From Streptomyces sp. SirexAA-E (GTDB lineage: Bacteria; Actinomycetota; Actinomycetes; Streptomycetales; Streptomycetaceae): a DNA stretch of 64,000 bases. Positions within the stretch are counted from its first letter, which is position 1. Every line of letters starts with the position of its first letter. Below the pieces are notes generated by a model that saw only the letters and a program-made list of their open reading frames with translations, searched no databases and had not been told where the DNA came from. Positions 1 to 8,223 of this stretch are shown here, in pieces. A program made the position numbers and the translations under genes. The stretch lies in the NCBI RefSeq assembly GCF_000177195.2, contig NC_015953.1, positions 6,758,001-6,822,000 of the forward strand, read 5' to 3'.

Positions 1-619
1 GACGGCCCGCCGCGTCCCGCTCCACGGACGTCATCGCCCGCACACGGCCGGGACCGGCCGTCTCGACGGCCAGCACCCCGGACGCCGACGAGCCGTGGGC
101 GAGCTTCACGAACGCCCTCGGCATCCGGTGATCCGACATCAGCCCGCGCACGTCCGCCCAGTCCCGCACCGCCGGTGCGGCAGGACCGGAGGTCGGCGAG
201 TCCGGGACGCGCACCCCGGCGGCGCCCAGGACACCGTGGCACAGGCGCTTGTCGAAGAGCACCTCGATGTCCCGCGGGCCGTCCAGCAGGACCGCCCCCG
301 CCTCGGCGGCCGTCCGCGCCACCTCCCGTACGGCGGAGGTGAATCGGGCGTACCAGAGGGCCGAGCCCTCGACGCGGGTCGGGTCGTCCACTCCGCGCAG
401 CAGCCGTTCGATCTCGGCGTCCTCGCCGGGCGAGTCGATCCGGACCCGCTCCCCGGGCAGGAAGGCCGCCTCGCCCCGCAGCACCTGACGCCAGGACACG
501 GTGCGTGCCGGCGGCAGCCCGGCGGCACGCACCGCGTCCTGGAAGAGGGCGACCCTGCGGTTGCCGGGGTTGCCGACGACCGCGAGGCGCGGCCCCGTGC
601 TATTCGCTGACAACGACAT
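1..619 (-). CDS. STM4014-family protein, ATP-grasp-like (partial, 3' end outside window)
   Basis: The reverse strand reads open from an ATG at 617-619 to the window edge, about 206 codons. The ATG overlaps the last codons of the STM4015-family gene upstream, so the two are probably translationally coupled. The translation has an N-terminal strand resembling a pre-ATP-grasp domain (RLAVVGNPGN), then DKRLCHGVLGAAGVRVP and AFVKLAHGSSASGVLAVE. The latter two look like the lysine-bearing ATP-binding strand and the glycine/serine loop of ATP-grasp enzymes (inference). STM4014 is named after a Salmonella locus tag, where it lies beside radical-SAM and sulfatase-like genes; the function is unknown as far as I know. 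The catalytic C-terminus is outside the window. Confidence 0.75.
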   Translation of the reverse strand, partial: MSLSANSTGPRLAVVGNPGNRRVALFQDAVRAAGLPPARTVSWRQVLRGEAAFLPGERVRIDSPGEDAEIERLLRGVDDPTRVEGSALWYARFTSAVREVARTAAEAGAVLLDGPRDIEVLFDKRLCHGVLGAAGVRVPDSPTSGPAAPAVRDWADVRGLMSDHRMPRAFVKLAHGSSASGVLAVETAGPGRVRAMTSVERDAAGR

Positions 620-1580
620 AACGCTCGTCGTCCTCGGGGTCCCAGTCGTCGTCCGCCTCGTCGAGGTCGACATGGACGCCGGCCCGGGCGCAGACCTCGC
701 GGATGCGCTCCGCCAGGGGCTCACCGATGTAGTGGTGGTGCAGGTCCAGCCGGGACAGATGCGTGAGCGGCTGGCCTTCGAGCAGGGCGCGGGCGCCCGT
801 GTCGCTGAGCGTGCCCATCGACAGCGCCAGCGACTCCAGCCGGGCCACGACGGGGGCGGAGGCGACCGCCGCGGCGATCTCGTCCTGTATCTCGCTGTTC
901 TGGAGGCCGAGATGGCGCAAACGGGGGAGAGCGCCGCCGGAGAGCAGGGGGCGCATGTCCTCGACGGTGGCGTCACCCCCGTACCACTGGCTGCCGAACC
1001 ACAGCTCCAGCCGCTCCAGTGCGGGCAGTTCGGACGCGGCGAGCGCGCGTACGACCTCGCCGGGCAGTCCGCCCGACTCGAACCGCAGCGCTCTCAACGA
1101 CCGGTGGGTGACCGGCCGCAGCCGCAGATCCTCCTGCGGCCCGTTGGCACCGCCACCCCGTACGACCAGCTCCTCCAGCAACGGATACGCCTCCAGCGCC
1201 GGGGTGACGTCACACATCCGCAGCCAGGAGACCTCGCACTCCTCACCGGTCACATCGGCGAGGAACAGGCCGCGCAGCGCGGGGAACCGGTCGGCGTCGG
1301 AGGTGATCAGCTCCAGCGCGGGGGCGAGAGGGCCGTACTCGTCCTCCCACCAGGGCCCGATCAGCAGGGCACGCACCCGGGCGGGGTCCACCGTGTCCAG
1401 GAAATGCCGCCACATCTCAGGGAACGGGGGCCGCTCCCAGCCGGACTCCAGCCGCCAGGCGACCGCGTCGGGCTCGGGGAGGTCCTTGAGCTCCGCGTCG
1501 TCCGGCGGCGGCAGGGTGTGGACCCGCAGGCCGTGGAACGACTCGGGGTGATCCGTGTCGAGGTGTTCGTTCTCGGTCAT
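600..1580 (-). CDS. STM4015-family leucine-rich-repeat protein (copy 1)
   Basis: 326 aa, acidic, no signal peptide or membrane segment. The second half has repeated leucine-spaced units (LPALERLELWF, LPRLRHLGLQNSEI, VARLESLALS, LTHLSRLDLHHHYI), the layout of an LRR solenoid of about six repeats. The N-terminus has a conserved stretch around FLDTVDPARVRALLIGPW. I chose ATG 1578-1580 because GGAG lies about 9 nt upstream; that GGAG is also the end of the preceding paralogue, so the genes are tightly coupled. It lies between a paralogue and the STM4014-like gene. LRR solenoids usually bind protein or peptide, so a recognition role is plausible but unproven. Confidence 0.8.
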   Translation of the reverse strand: MTENEHLDTDHPESFHGLRVHTLPPPDDAELKDLPEPDAVAWRLESGWERPPFPEMWRHFLDTVDPARVRALLIGPWWEDEYGPLAPALELITSDADRFPALRGLFLADVTGEECEVSWLRMCDVTPALEAYPLLEELVVRGGGANGPQEDLRLRPVTHRSLRALRFESGGLPGEVVRALAASELPALERLELWFGSQWYGGDATVEDMRPLLSGGALPRLRHLGLQNSEIQDEIAAAVASAPVVARLESLALSMGTLSDTGARALLEGQPLTHLSRLDLHHHYIGEPLAERIREVCARAGVHVDLDEADDDWDPEDDERYVVVSE

Positions 1581-1587
1581 CGCCGCG

Positions 1588-2544
1588 TCACTCCGCAACC
1601 GTGGTGTAGCGCCCCGCGGCCCCTCGGTCGTCCCAGGGTTCGCAGCGCTCGGAAAGGTCGACCCGCACGCCGTGCGGTTCCAGGGCCTCGGTGACCCGGC
1701 GCTCCACCGGTGGGGTCAGGAAGTGGTGGTGCAGGTCCAGCGTCGTCAGATGCGTGAGCGGCTGGCCCTCCAGCAGTGCGGCCGCACCCTCGTCGCCGAG
1801 GGTGCCGGACGAGAGGTCCAGCGTCCGCAGCCGGGCCACGACCGGCGCGGAGGCGACGGCGGCCGCGATCTCGTTCGCCAGCTCGCTGTTGCACAGGCCG
1901 AGGTGGTGCAGCCGGGGGAAACGGGTGCCGGACAGCAAGGGCGCGAGGTCGTGCAACGTCGCGTCGCCGCCGTACGCGGAGACGCCCAGCCAGAGGTCCA
2001 GGCGCTCCAGCGCGGGCAGTTCGCTGTCCAGCACCCCGCGCACCACCTGCGCCGGGAGGCCGCCGCTCTCGATGACCAGCGACCGCAACGACGCGTGCTT
2101 CAGCGGCGGGAACACCAGCTCGCTGCCGCCCCGCACACCCAGCTCGACCAGACCCGGGAACGCGGTCAGCAGCGCGGTCACGTCCGACTGCTGGATCCAG
2201 GAGATCTCGGCCTCCTCCATCTCCAGATCGCCGACGAACACGGCCTCCAGCGACGTGAACCGGCCGGCCGCCGCCGTCAGCAGTCCGATGGGGTACGAGG
2301 AGTCCTCCTCGTACGACTCCCCCCACTGTCCGATGATCAGCGCACGGACCCCGGCGGGGTCGACGGTGTCCAGGAATTCCGCGAACTCCTCTTCCCAGGA
2401 TCGGTCGCGCTCGTCGTCGTACGGGTCGACGCGAATGCGCCACGCGGCGTCTCCGGCGGCCGGCCACGAGGGCTTCTCGGCCCCGGAGTCGAAGTCGACG
2501 GCCGGGAGGCCGAGCAACTCGTGCAGGTGTTCCACACCGGACAT
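1588..2544 (-). CDS. STM4015-family leucine-rich-repeat protein (copy 2)
   Basis: 318 aa. Paralogue of the next downstream gene: both share FLDTVDPA-VRALIIG-W near the N-terminus, LPALERLDLWL in the middle, and the C-terminal block SAPVVARL-TL followed by LLEGQPLTHL and LDLHHH. The ATG at 2542-2544 has AGGAG 8 nt upstream, so this is probably the first gene of an operon running off the left edge. A tandem duplication with clear divergence suggests two recognition surfaces rather than a recent copy. It is divergent from the small HAH/HEEH gene at 2763, with a 218-bp intergenic region. Confidence 0.8.
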   Translation of the reverse strand: MSGVEHLHELLGLPAVDFDSGAEKPSWPAAGDAAWRIRVDPYDDERDRSWEEEFAEFLDTVDPAGVRALIIGQWGESYEEDSSYPIGLLTAAAGRFTSLEAVFVGDLEMEEAEISWIQQSDVTALLTAFPGLVELGVRGGSELVFPPLKHASLRSLVIESGGLPAQVVRGVLDSELPALERLDLWLGVSAYGGDATLHDLAPLLSGTRFPRLHHLGLCNSELANEIAAAVASAPVVARLRTLDLSSGTLGDEGAAALLEGQPLTHLTTLDLHHHFLTPPVERRVTEALEPHGVRVDLSERCEPWDDRGAAGRYTTVAE

Positions 2545-2762
2545 GGCACTGAGCTCCTGACAATGCAGACGATTGATGTGCGGCCAGGTTTATCAAGCCC
2601 CACTGACAACGCCGTGGCCGGGCCGGTCCCACCGCACCCCGCAGCGGTCCGAGCGGCGTACGGACCGGGATCGGGCCTCGGCCGGGGGCCGTTGTCAGAC
2701 CCCCGTCGTAGCGTTCGGAGCGTGGTCGGCACAGCGGGTGCCGCCGTGGAGGGGAGACGTCT

Positions 2763-3089
2763 GTGTACCGGCAGGGAGATGTGCTGATCATGCCTCTGGA
2801 GGAGTCGGCGGTGCCGTCCCAGCTCCTGGAGGCTCCGGGCGAACTGCGCGACGGACGGGGGAGGTTGGTCCTCGCGCTCGGCGAGGTCACCGGGCACGCG
2901 CACGCGGTGCAGGGACCCGGCCGGCTCCTGCGTGAGGCCGGTCCGTTCGGGCCGATGCTGCTCCATCTCCCCGAGGGCGGCCGCGTCGTGCACGAGGAGC
3001 ATGCCGTCATACCCCTTCCCAAGGGCTGGTTCCGCGTGGTGCGGCAGCGGGAGTACGCGCCGGGCGCCGTGCGCGTCGTCGCCGACTGA
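2763..3089 (+). CDS. Small conserved protein with GEVTGHAH and HEEH motifs
   Basis: 108 aa, soluble, no signal peptide. GTG start at 2763 with GGAGGGGAG 6-7 nt upstream. It opens with YRQGDVLIMPL, has the invariant-looking GEVTGHAHAV (residues about 41-50), then VHEEHAVIPLPKGWFRV and ends RQREYAPGAVRVVAD. The paired His-x-His and His-Glu-Glu-His could be a metal site on a small beta-barrel (inference). I recall similar short proteins (RQGDVL...GEVTGHAH...HEEH...RQREY) widely in bacteria and phages with no assigned function. Its only close neighbour on this strand is the DUF6745 gene 98 bp downstream, probably cotranscribed. Function unknown. Confidence 0.75.
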   Translation: MYRQGDVLIMPLEESAVPSQLLEAPGELRDGRGRLVLALGEVTGHAHAVQGPGRLLREAGPFGPMLLHLPEGGRVVHEEHAVIPLPKGWFRVVRQREYAPGAVRVVAD

Positions 3090-3187
3090 CCGGAGCGGAC
3101 GGACGAGGTGACACGGCGGGGCGCCGGCAGGGCGACGTGCCGTGCGGGTGATGTGTGGTCGGCAGAGAGCGAATGGGGACGGGAACG

Positions 3188-4189
3188 ATGCAGTACGTGA
3201 AGGACTGGCGGGCCGTGGCGGCGGCGACGGGCCCGGCGGACCGGGGCGCGGCCGAGGAAGGGGTGCGGTTGGCCTATCGCGCCGCCGGGCTCGCCGAACC
3301 GGAGCAGATCATCTGGGCGGACTCGCCGCCGGCGGCCGTCGAGGCGGTGGAGAAGCTGACCGACGCGGGACGCTCGGTGCGCGAGGAGGTCCGCACCCGG
3401 CCCTGGGCCGAGGAGCGACGCCGGATGTACGACGAACTGGGCCCGGCCGGCTGGTCCGCCCTGTGGTCCGCGACCGGGGCCCAGCTGTGGGAGACCACGG
3501 CCGCTCTGGCCGAGCGCATACGGACGGGGGTCGTCGCGGAACTCGCCCACGCGCCCGAGGACGAGTCCGACGTACGGCTCGTGCTGCTCGACGCGGTGCT
3601 CGGCCAGCACGACGCGGCCTGGCTCGCCGCCTTCGACGGCCGCGGCGACCGGCTGGCCGGCCTGGCGGAGGTCGCCAGGCACGCCGGCTGGTGGTGGCCC
3701 TACGAGCGGACCGTGGTGATCAGCGAACGGCCCGTCGCCCTCCATCGCGACGAGGCGGGACGGCTCGACCGGGGAGACGGCCCCGCGCTCGCCTACCGCG
3801 ACGGCTTCGCGCTGCACGCCTGGCGCGGGATGCCCGTAGCGGCGGAATTCCTCGACGGGCTGGCGAGCCTCACTCCCGAGCGGATACGTGCCGAGGAGAA
3901 CGCCGAACTGCGGCGCGTGATGCTGGAGTACTACGGCTACGACCGCTACCTCGCCGAATCGGGCGCCGAGCCGGTGCACCGGGACGAGACCGGCATCCTC
4001 TGGCGGATCGCGCTGGAGGGCGACGAGGACGTCGTCATGGTCGAAGTGGTCAACTCGACGCCGGAGCCCGACGGCAGCCACCGCACGTACTGGCTGCGGG
4101 TGCCGCCCGCGACGATGACGGCGAAGGAGGGTGTCGCCTGGACGTTCGGCCTCGACGGTCAGGCCTACGCGCCGCTGCGTCAGACCTGA
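3188..4189 (+). CDS. DUF6745-domain protein
   Basis: 333 aa from the ATG at 3188, with GGGAC about 8 nt upstream; in-frame starts at 3155 (GTG) and 3173 (ATG) are possible. The protein is acidic and cytosolic. Features I associate with DUF6745 are IIWADSP near residue 40, a central helical region rich in Trp/Ala, a HxDE(A/T)G pair (LHRDEAG and VHRDETGILW), and a C-terminus of LRVPP..MTAKEGVAWTFGL...YAPLRQT. No catalytic motif is recognisable to me. It follows the small HAH/HEEH gene in the same direction, and the pair looks like one functional unit. Family assignment is from memory of the C-terminal signature; function unknown. Confidence 0.75.
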   Translation: MQYVKDWRAVAAATGPADRGAAEEGVRLAYRAAGLAEPEQIIWADSPPAAVEAVEKLTDAGRSVREEVRTRPWAEERRRMYDELGPAGWSALWSATGAQLWETTAALAERIRTGVVAELAHAPEDESDVRLVLLDAVLGQHDAAWLAAFDGRGDRLAGLAEVARHAGWWWPYERTVVISERPVALHRDEAGRLDRGDGPALAYRDGFALHAWRGMPVAAEFLDGLASLTPERIRAEENAELRRVMLEYYGYDRYLAESGAEPVHRDETGILWRIALEGDEDVVMVEVVNSTPEPDGSHRTYWLRVPPATMTAKEGVAWTFGLDGQAYAPLRQT

Positions 4190-4327
4190 GGGCCGACCCG
4201 GTCGGCGGTGGCCGGCACCCGGGGGACGCGGAGCGGGCGGTGCAGCCGGGAGCGCCGGTGCGGGGAGGGGGCCGCCCGACCGCGGGCCGAAGGACCGGGC
4301 ACGCACCGCCGCCGGCTGGCCGGGGTG

Positions 4328-4963
4328 TCAGGCCGACCGGCCGGGCAGGGTGTCAGCCGTCAGAGCCGTGCGCTCGATGCCGAGTTCGCGGGCGAGCGCC
4401 TCGTCGGTCCACCGCAGCATGGTGGCCTGCGAGAGCGGACCCGCGTACGACGTCATCTGCACGGCCAGGCCGTCCAGCAGAGCGGTCAGCCGCCAGGCCA
4501 CGGACACCGGGTCGTCACAGAGGAACTCACCGGCCGCCGCGCCCTCTTCGATGACCTCGGCCAGCTCGGCCTTCCACTGCTGGTCGAGGTCGCCCGCCAC
4601 CTCCCGCAGCGCGGGGTCGCGCAGCGAGGCGGCCCAGCCCTCGATCCACAGCCTCCAGCCCTTGGCCTGACCGGTCGGGGCGTACCAGCGGACAGCGGCC
4701 CGCAGCCGTCGCAGCGCGCTGGTGCGGCGGGCCAGCAGCCTGCGCAGGTGGGCGAGGTCGGCCTCGGCCGCGTAGGCGAAGGCGGCGGCCACCAGCTTCT
4801 CCTTGGTCGAGAAGTGGTAGAGCACCAGGGCGTTGCTCACGCCGAGGACGGAGGCGACGTCGGCGATCCGCACCGAGGAGACGCCCCGCACCTCGATCTG
4901 TTCGACGGCAGCGCGCAGGAGCTCCTCGCGCCGCTCCGCCACGCTCAGCCGGACTCTTGCCAC
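4328..4963 (-). CDS. TetR-family transcriptional regulator
   Basis: 211 aa with a GTG start at 4963. The N-terminal TetR helix-turn-helix is clear: RREELLRAAVEQIEVRGVSS, then VRIADVASVLGVSNALVLYHF and STKEKL (residues about 9-55). The C-terminal ligand domain is Trp-rich (WRLWIEGWAASLRD) like the BetI/TetR_C_6 type. It is divergent from the F420/PPOX-type oxidoreductase at 5081 with a 117-bp shared promoter region, so local repression of that gene and itself is likely but unproven. An imperfect GGCCG...CGGCC repeat at 4983-5002 could be its operator; this is weak. Confidence 0.88.
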   Translation of the reverse strand: MARVRLSVAERREELLRAAVEQIEVRGVSSVRIADVASVLGVSNALVLYHFSTKEKLVAAAFAYAAEADLAHLRRLLARRTSALRRLRAAVRWYAPTGQAKGWRLWIEGWAASLRDPALREVAGDLDQQWKAELAEVIEEGAAAGEFLCDDPVSVAWRLTALLDGLAVQMTSYAGPLSQATMLRWTDEALARELGIERTALTADTLPGRSA

Positions 4964-5080
4964 CCGGCCACCCTAACCAATGGGCCGGTACGATCATCGG
5001 CCGCCCATCCGCTGCGGCCCGGACGCCATCCGGACCCCCGGACGCGGAATCCTGTGGCCTGCACGGACGTTGGAGTCGGC

Positions 5081-5521
5081 ATGACCGACAACGAACCCGG
5101 ACGTGAAGCACTGCTCCGCCTCATCGGCGAACACGACGGAGGTGTGCTCGTCACCCTCAAACGCGACGGCAGACCGCAGCTCTCCAACGTGAACCACGCC
5201 TACTACCCCGACGAAGGGGTGATCCGGGTGTCGATCACCGAGGACAGGGCCAAGACCCGGAACCTCCGCCGGGACCCCCGCGCGACCTACCACGTGACCA
5301 GCGACGACCGCTGGGCGTGGACCGCGGCGGACGCCACCGCCGAGCTCTCCCCTCCTGCCGCCGACCTCCATGACGACACGGTGGAGCGGCTGATCACGCT
5401 CTACCGGGACGTGCAGGGCGAGCACCCTGACTGGGACGACTACCGTCGGGCGATGGTGCGGGACCGCAGGGTCCTCCTCACCCTGCGGATCGAGCATGTG
5501 TACGGTCAGCCGCGTGCCTGA
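5081..5521 (+). CDS. PPOX-class F420-dependent oxidoreductase (pyridoxamine-oxidase fold)
   Basis: 146 aa from the ATG at 5081 with GGAG 5 nt upstream. The split beta-barrel pattern is present: GGVLVTLKRDGRPQLSNV, then VIRVSITEDRAKTRNLRRDPRATYHV and a C-terminal VLLTLRIEHVYGQPR. The lysine/threonine-arginine run (AKTRNLRRDPR) is typical of deazaflavin-F420-binding members. Such enzymes carry out F420H2-dependent reductions in actinobacteria; the substrate here cannot be told. The gene is divergent from a TetR regulator that probably controls it and is followed 93 bp on by a metallo-beta-lactamase-fold gene in the same direction. Confidence 0.85.
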   Translation: MTDNEPGREALLRLIGEHDGGVLVTLKRDGRPQLSNVNHAYYPDEGVIRVSITEDRAKTRNLRRDPRATYHVTSDDRWAWTAADATAELSPPAADLHDDTVERLITLYRDVQGEHPDWDDYRRAMVRDRRVLLTLRIEHVYGQPRA

Positions 5522-5614
5522 CCCGGGGCCGTACGGGGGCGGGTCAGGCTCCGCCACCCCGATGTGCCCCGCACCCCCCACGACCGACCGACACCGACCC
5601 ACCCAGGAGCTGCT

Positions 5615-6859
5615 GTGACCGGCGCCGACAAACAGCCTTCCCTCCGTGCGAGACTCCGTTCGATCCGCCCCGCGGCCTTCGGTGCCGATCCGGCGGGCGC
5701 GCGGATGGAGCGCATCCGCAATTCGCCCCACTTCGCCGACGGGGTCTTCCAGAACCCGGAAGAAGCACGGACCGTCCCGTCCGGCTCGATGCTCGACTTC
5801 GCCAGGGCCTATTTCCGCAAGGAGGAAAGGGCCCGCAGGGCACCGACCGGAGTCGTGCCGGTCCACGCCACCACCGTGGCCGACCTGGCCGAGCCGCCCG
5901 CCACGGGCCTGCGGCTGACGTGGCTCGGTCACTCCAGCGTGCTCGCCGAGATCGACGGCGCCCGGGTGCTGTTCGACCCGGTGTGGGGCGAGCGCTGTTC
6001 GCCGTTCCCCTTCGCCGGGCCCAAACGCCTGCACCCCGTGCCCCTACCGCTGGCCGCGCTCGGTTCCGTCGATGTCGTCGTCATCTCGCACGACCACTAC
6101 GACCACCTCGACCTGCCCACGGTCAAGGCCCTGGCGGGCACCGGCACGGTCTTCGCGGTGCCGCTCGGGATCGGTGCCCATCTGGAGCACTGGGGGGTCG
6201 CGCCCGACCGGATCCACGAGCTCGACTGGAACGAGACCGCGCACATCGCCGGGATCACCCTGACCGCCACCCCGGCCCGCCACTTCTGCGGACGCGCCCT
6301 GCGCAACCAGCAGCACACCCTCTGGGCGTCCTGGGTCGCCGCCGGGCCGGAGCACCGTGTCTACCACAGCGGCGACACCGGCTACTTCTCCGGCTTCCGG
6401 GAGATCGGGGCGGAGCACGGCCCGTTCGACGCGACGATGATCCAGATCGGCGCGTACTCGACCAACTGGCCTCAGGACCGGATGCACGGCAAACCCGATC
6501 CGGGTGCCTGGCCCGACATCCACATGAGTCCGGACGAGGGGGTCCTGGCGCACCTCGACCTCCAGGGCGGCGATCCGGCCGCGGGCGTCATGCTGCCGAT
6601 CCACTGGGGCACCTTCAATCTCGCCCTCCACCCGTGGGCCGAGCCCGCCGAATGGTCCATGCGGGCCATGGAGGCCGTCGGAGCGACGATGGCGGCCCCC
6701 CGGCCGGGCGAGCCCTTCGAGCCCGCGGACCCCCGGCCGGTCGAGCCGTGGTGGCGCGCCGTCGCCGAGGAGCCCGCCGCCGGCTGGGGCCACTGGCCGC
6801 CGGTGCACGTGCCGCTTCCCCGCGCCGCCGAGAGCGGCGACCTGGTGGCGGACGTCTGA
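5615..6859 (+). CDS. Metallo-beta-lactamase-fold hydrolase, NAPE-PLD/RomA-like
   Basis: 414 aa from GTG 5615 with AGGAG 5 nt upstream. The binuclear-metal motifs are intact: SHDHYDHLD (HxHxDH), ATPARHF, HSGDTGY and PIHWGTF. RLTWLGHSSVL and VLFDPVWGERCSPFPFAGPKR are signatures of the N-acyl-phosphatidylethanolamine phospholipase D / RomA branch rather than of beta-lactamases. No signal peptide, so cytosolic or membrane-peripheral. It probably hydrolyses a phosphodiester lipid or acts in envelope stress, but the substrate is inferred. It follows the F420/PPOX gene and is ended by a strong hairpin. Confidence 0.87.
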   Translation: MTGADKQPSLRARLRSIRPAAFGADPAGARMERIRNSPHFADGVFQNPEEARTVPSGSMLDFARAYFRKEERARRAPTGVVPVHATTVADLAEPPATGLRLTWLGHSSVLAEIDGARVLFDPVWGERCSPFPFAGPKRLHPVPLPLAALGSVDVVVISHDHYDHLDLPTVKALAGTGTVFAVPLGIGAHLEHWGVAPDRIHELDWNETAHIAGITLTATPARHFCGRALRNQQHTLWASWVAAGPEHRVYHSGDTGYFSGFREIGAEHGPFDATMIQIGAYSTNWPQDRMHGKPDPGAWPDIHMSPDEGVLAHLDLQGGDPAAGVMLPIHWGTFNLALHPWAEPAEWSMRAMEAVGATMAAPRPGEPFEPADPRPVEPWWRAVAEEPAAGWGHWPPVHVPLPRAAESGDLVADV

Positions 6860-6867
6860 GAGGTACG

Positions 6868-6909
6868 GCGGCCGCCCGTCACGGGGCGGCCGCAGACGGT
6901 CGGGTTTTT
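6868..6909. terminator. Bidirectional terminator between convergent genes
   Basis: Perfect 10-bp stem (GCGGCCGCCC at 6868-6877 with GGGCGGCCGC at 6884-6893, 6-nt loop), followed on the + strand by a T5 run at 6905-6909. It lies exactly between the converging MBL-fold and GT28 genes. Confidence 0.7.
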
Positions 6910-8021
6910 CAGGCCGTACCGGACCGCCCCGCCGTCCGCAGAAGCGCTTCCAGCGGCCTCACCCCTTCGCCCGAGAAGAGGCCGGAGGCCGCCTCGACCC
7001 GTCGCTCGCGCGCCGCTCCCGGCCGGGTCAGGGCGTCCAGGGACCGGATCAGCGCACCGGCGTCCGGCGCGTAGTCGGCGAAGCCGTGCTCCGCCATCCG
7101 CAGGGACCCCTCCCTGCCGTGCCCCGGAATGGTGCGGAAGCTCACGACCGGTACCCCGACGGCCATGGCCTCAAGGGCGGTCTGGCCCGCGGCGTTGTCG
7201 ACGAGCGCGCGGCAGGCCGACAGCAGCCCCGGCATGTCCTCGACCCAGCCCATGGCGTGTTCGGGCGCACCGCGTGACGCCTCCCGCCGCAGCCGGGCGT
7301 TGTGCCCGCACAGCACGACCGGCCGGTAACCCGCCGAAGCCACCAGCCGCGCGGTCCCCGCGACGCCCGCCCCGGCGCCCCAGGCCCCCGTCGAGATCAG
7401 CACCGGCGGGCGGTCCGGTGGCCCCAGGCGCCGCCGCCAGTCCCGCACCGTGCCCGCCGGGCCCCGGAACCGGGGTGCCACCAAGGCCCCGGAGGCGACC
7501 GCCGGGCGCCCCACGGCGCGGGCGACCTCACCGGCGAGGTCCGGCGTGAGGCACAGATACGTGTCGTTACCCGGATGCAGCCACTGCCGGTGGACGGCGA
7601 AATCGGTGACGACCACCGCGCTCGGCACGGTGAGCGCCCCCCGTGCGCGGAGCCTGCCCGTCAGCTGGGCGGCCAGATGGAAGACCGGCACGACCACGTC
7701 CGGCCGCAACCGTCCGACGAGCTCCAGGAGCCGGCGCTCCGCGAGCGCGGCCAGCGGGGCGCTGCCCGGTCTCGGCCCGTCACCGGCACGGAAGAACGCC
7801 GCGTACAGCCCCGCGTAGACGGCCGGGGCGTGGCAGATGACCGTCCGGTAGAACGTGCTCAGCCCCCGCCCGACACCGGGTGGCAGCAGGTCGAGGACGT
7901 CGACGGTCCTCGTCCGTCCGCCGCCGGCCTCCAGACGGCGGGTCAGTTCGGCCGCGACCGCGTGGTGGCCGGACCCCATGCCGGCGCTGAGGATCAGGAA
8001 GCGTCCCTGTGCTGCGTTCAT
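6909..8021 (-). CDS. GT28-family glycosyltransferase, MGDG-synthase / processive diacylglycerol glucosyltransferase-like
   Basis: 370 aa. The N-terminal MGDG-synthase domain carries ILSAGMGSGHHAVAAEL (residues 8-25), the glycine/histidine loop binding the lipid acceptor side, and VDVLDLLPPG. VVVTDFAVHRQWLHPGND and VASGALVAPRF follow as in UgtP/MGD enzymes. The C-terminal GT28 nucleotide-sugar domain shows VLISTGAWG, VEDMPGLLSACRALVDNAAGQTALEAMAVGVPVV. It probably adds a sugar to diacylglycerol or a related lipid at the inner membrane face. Divergent by 202 bp from an SDR/transporter/deacetylase operon, which suggests a joint glycolipid or envelope task (inference). Confidence 0.82.
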   Translation of the reverse strand: MNAAQGRFLILSAGMGSGHHAVAAELTRRLEAGGGRTRTVDVLDLLPPGVGRGLSTFYRTVICHAPAVYAGLYAAFFRAGDGPRPGSAPLAALAERRLLELVGRLRPDVVVPVFHLAAQLTGRLRARGALTVPSAVVVTDFAVHRQWLHPGNDTYLCLTPDLAGEVARAVGRPAVASGALVAPRFRGPAGTVRDWRRRLGPPDRPPVLISTGAWGAGAGVAGTARLVASAGYRPVVLCGHNARLRREASRGAPEHAMGWVEDMPGLLSACRALVDNAAGQTALEAMAVGVPVVSFRTIPGHGREGSLRMAEHGFADYAPDAGALIRSLDALTRPGAARERRVEAASGLFSGEGVRPLEALLRTAGRSGTA

Positions 8022-8223
8022 CGGTTGCGTGCTCCCGGGCGTCGGCAGAGAGTGGGTCCAGTTGTGAGGTCGGTCTGCGGTGGTGGCCGGCGCATGCGAT
8101 CACCTCGGATGTGGGTTCGGCGGGTCCCGGGGTACTCCTTACCCGCCCCCTGCCGTTATGTCCCGCATGTCTGACCTCGTGAACGCGGAACCGCGCCGCA
8201 CAGAGCCGACACAGGGAGAGGAC

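Noticed and set aside
1577..4306. A 909-codon open frame on the minus strand
   Set aside because: Antisense to intact STM4015 and DUF6745 genes; composition is Arg/Pro/Gly-rich, a typical high-GC shadow frame.
8080..8223. Longer N-terminus for the SDR starting at 8080
   Set aside because: No ribosome site; the 48 extra residues are not conserved-looking, while ATG 8224 has a good one.
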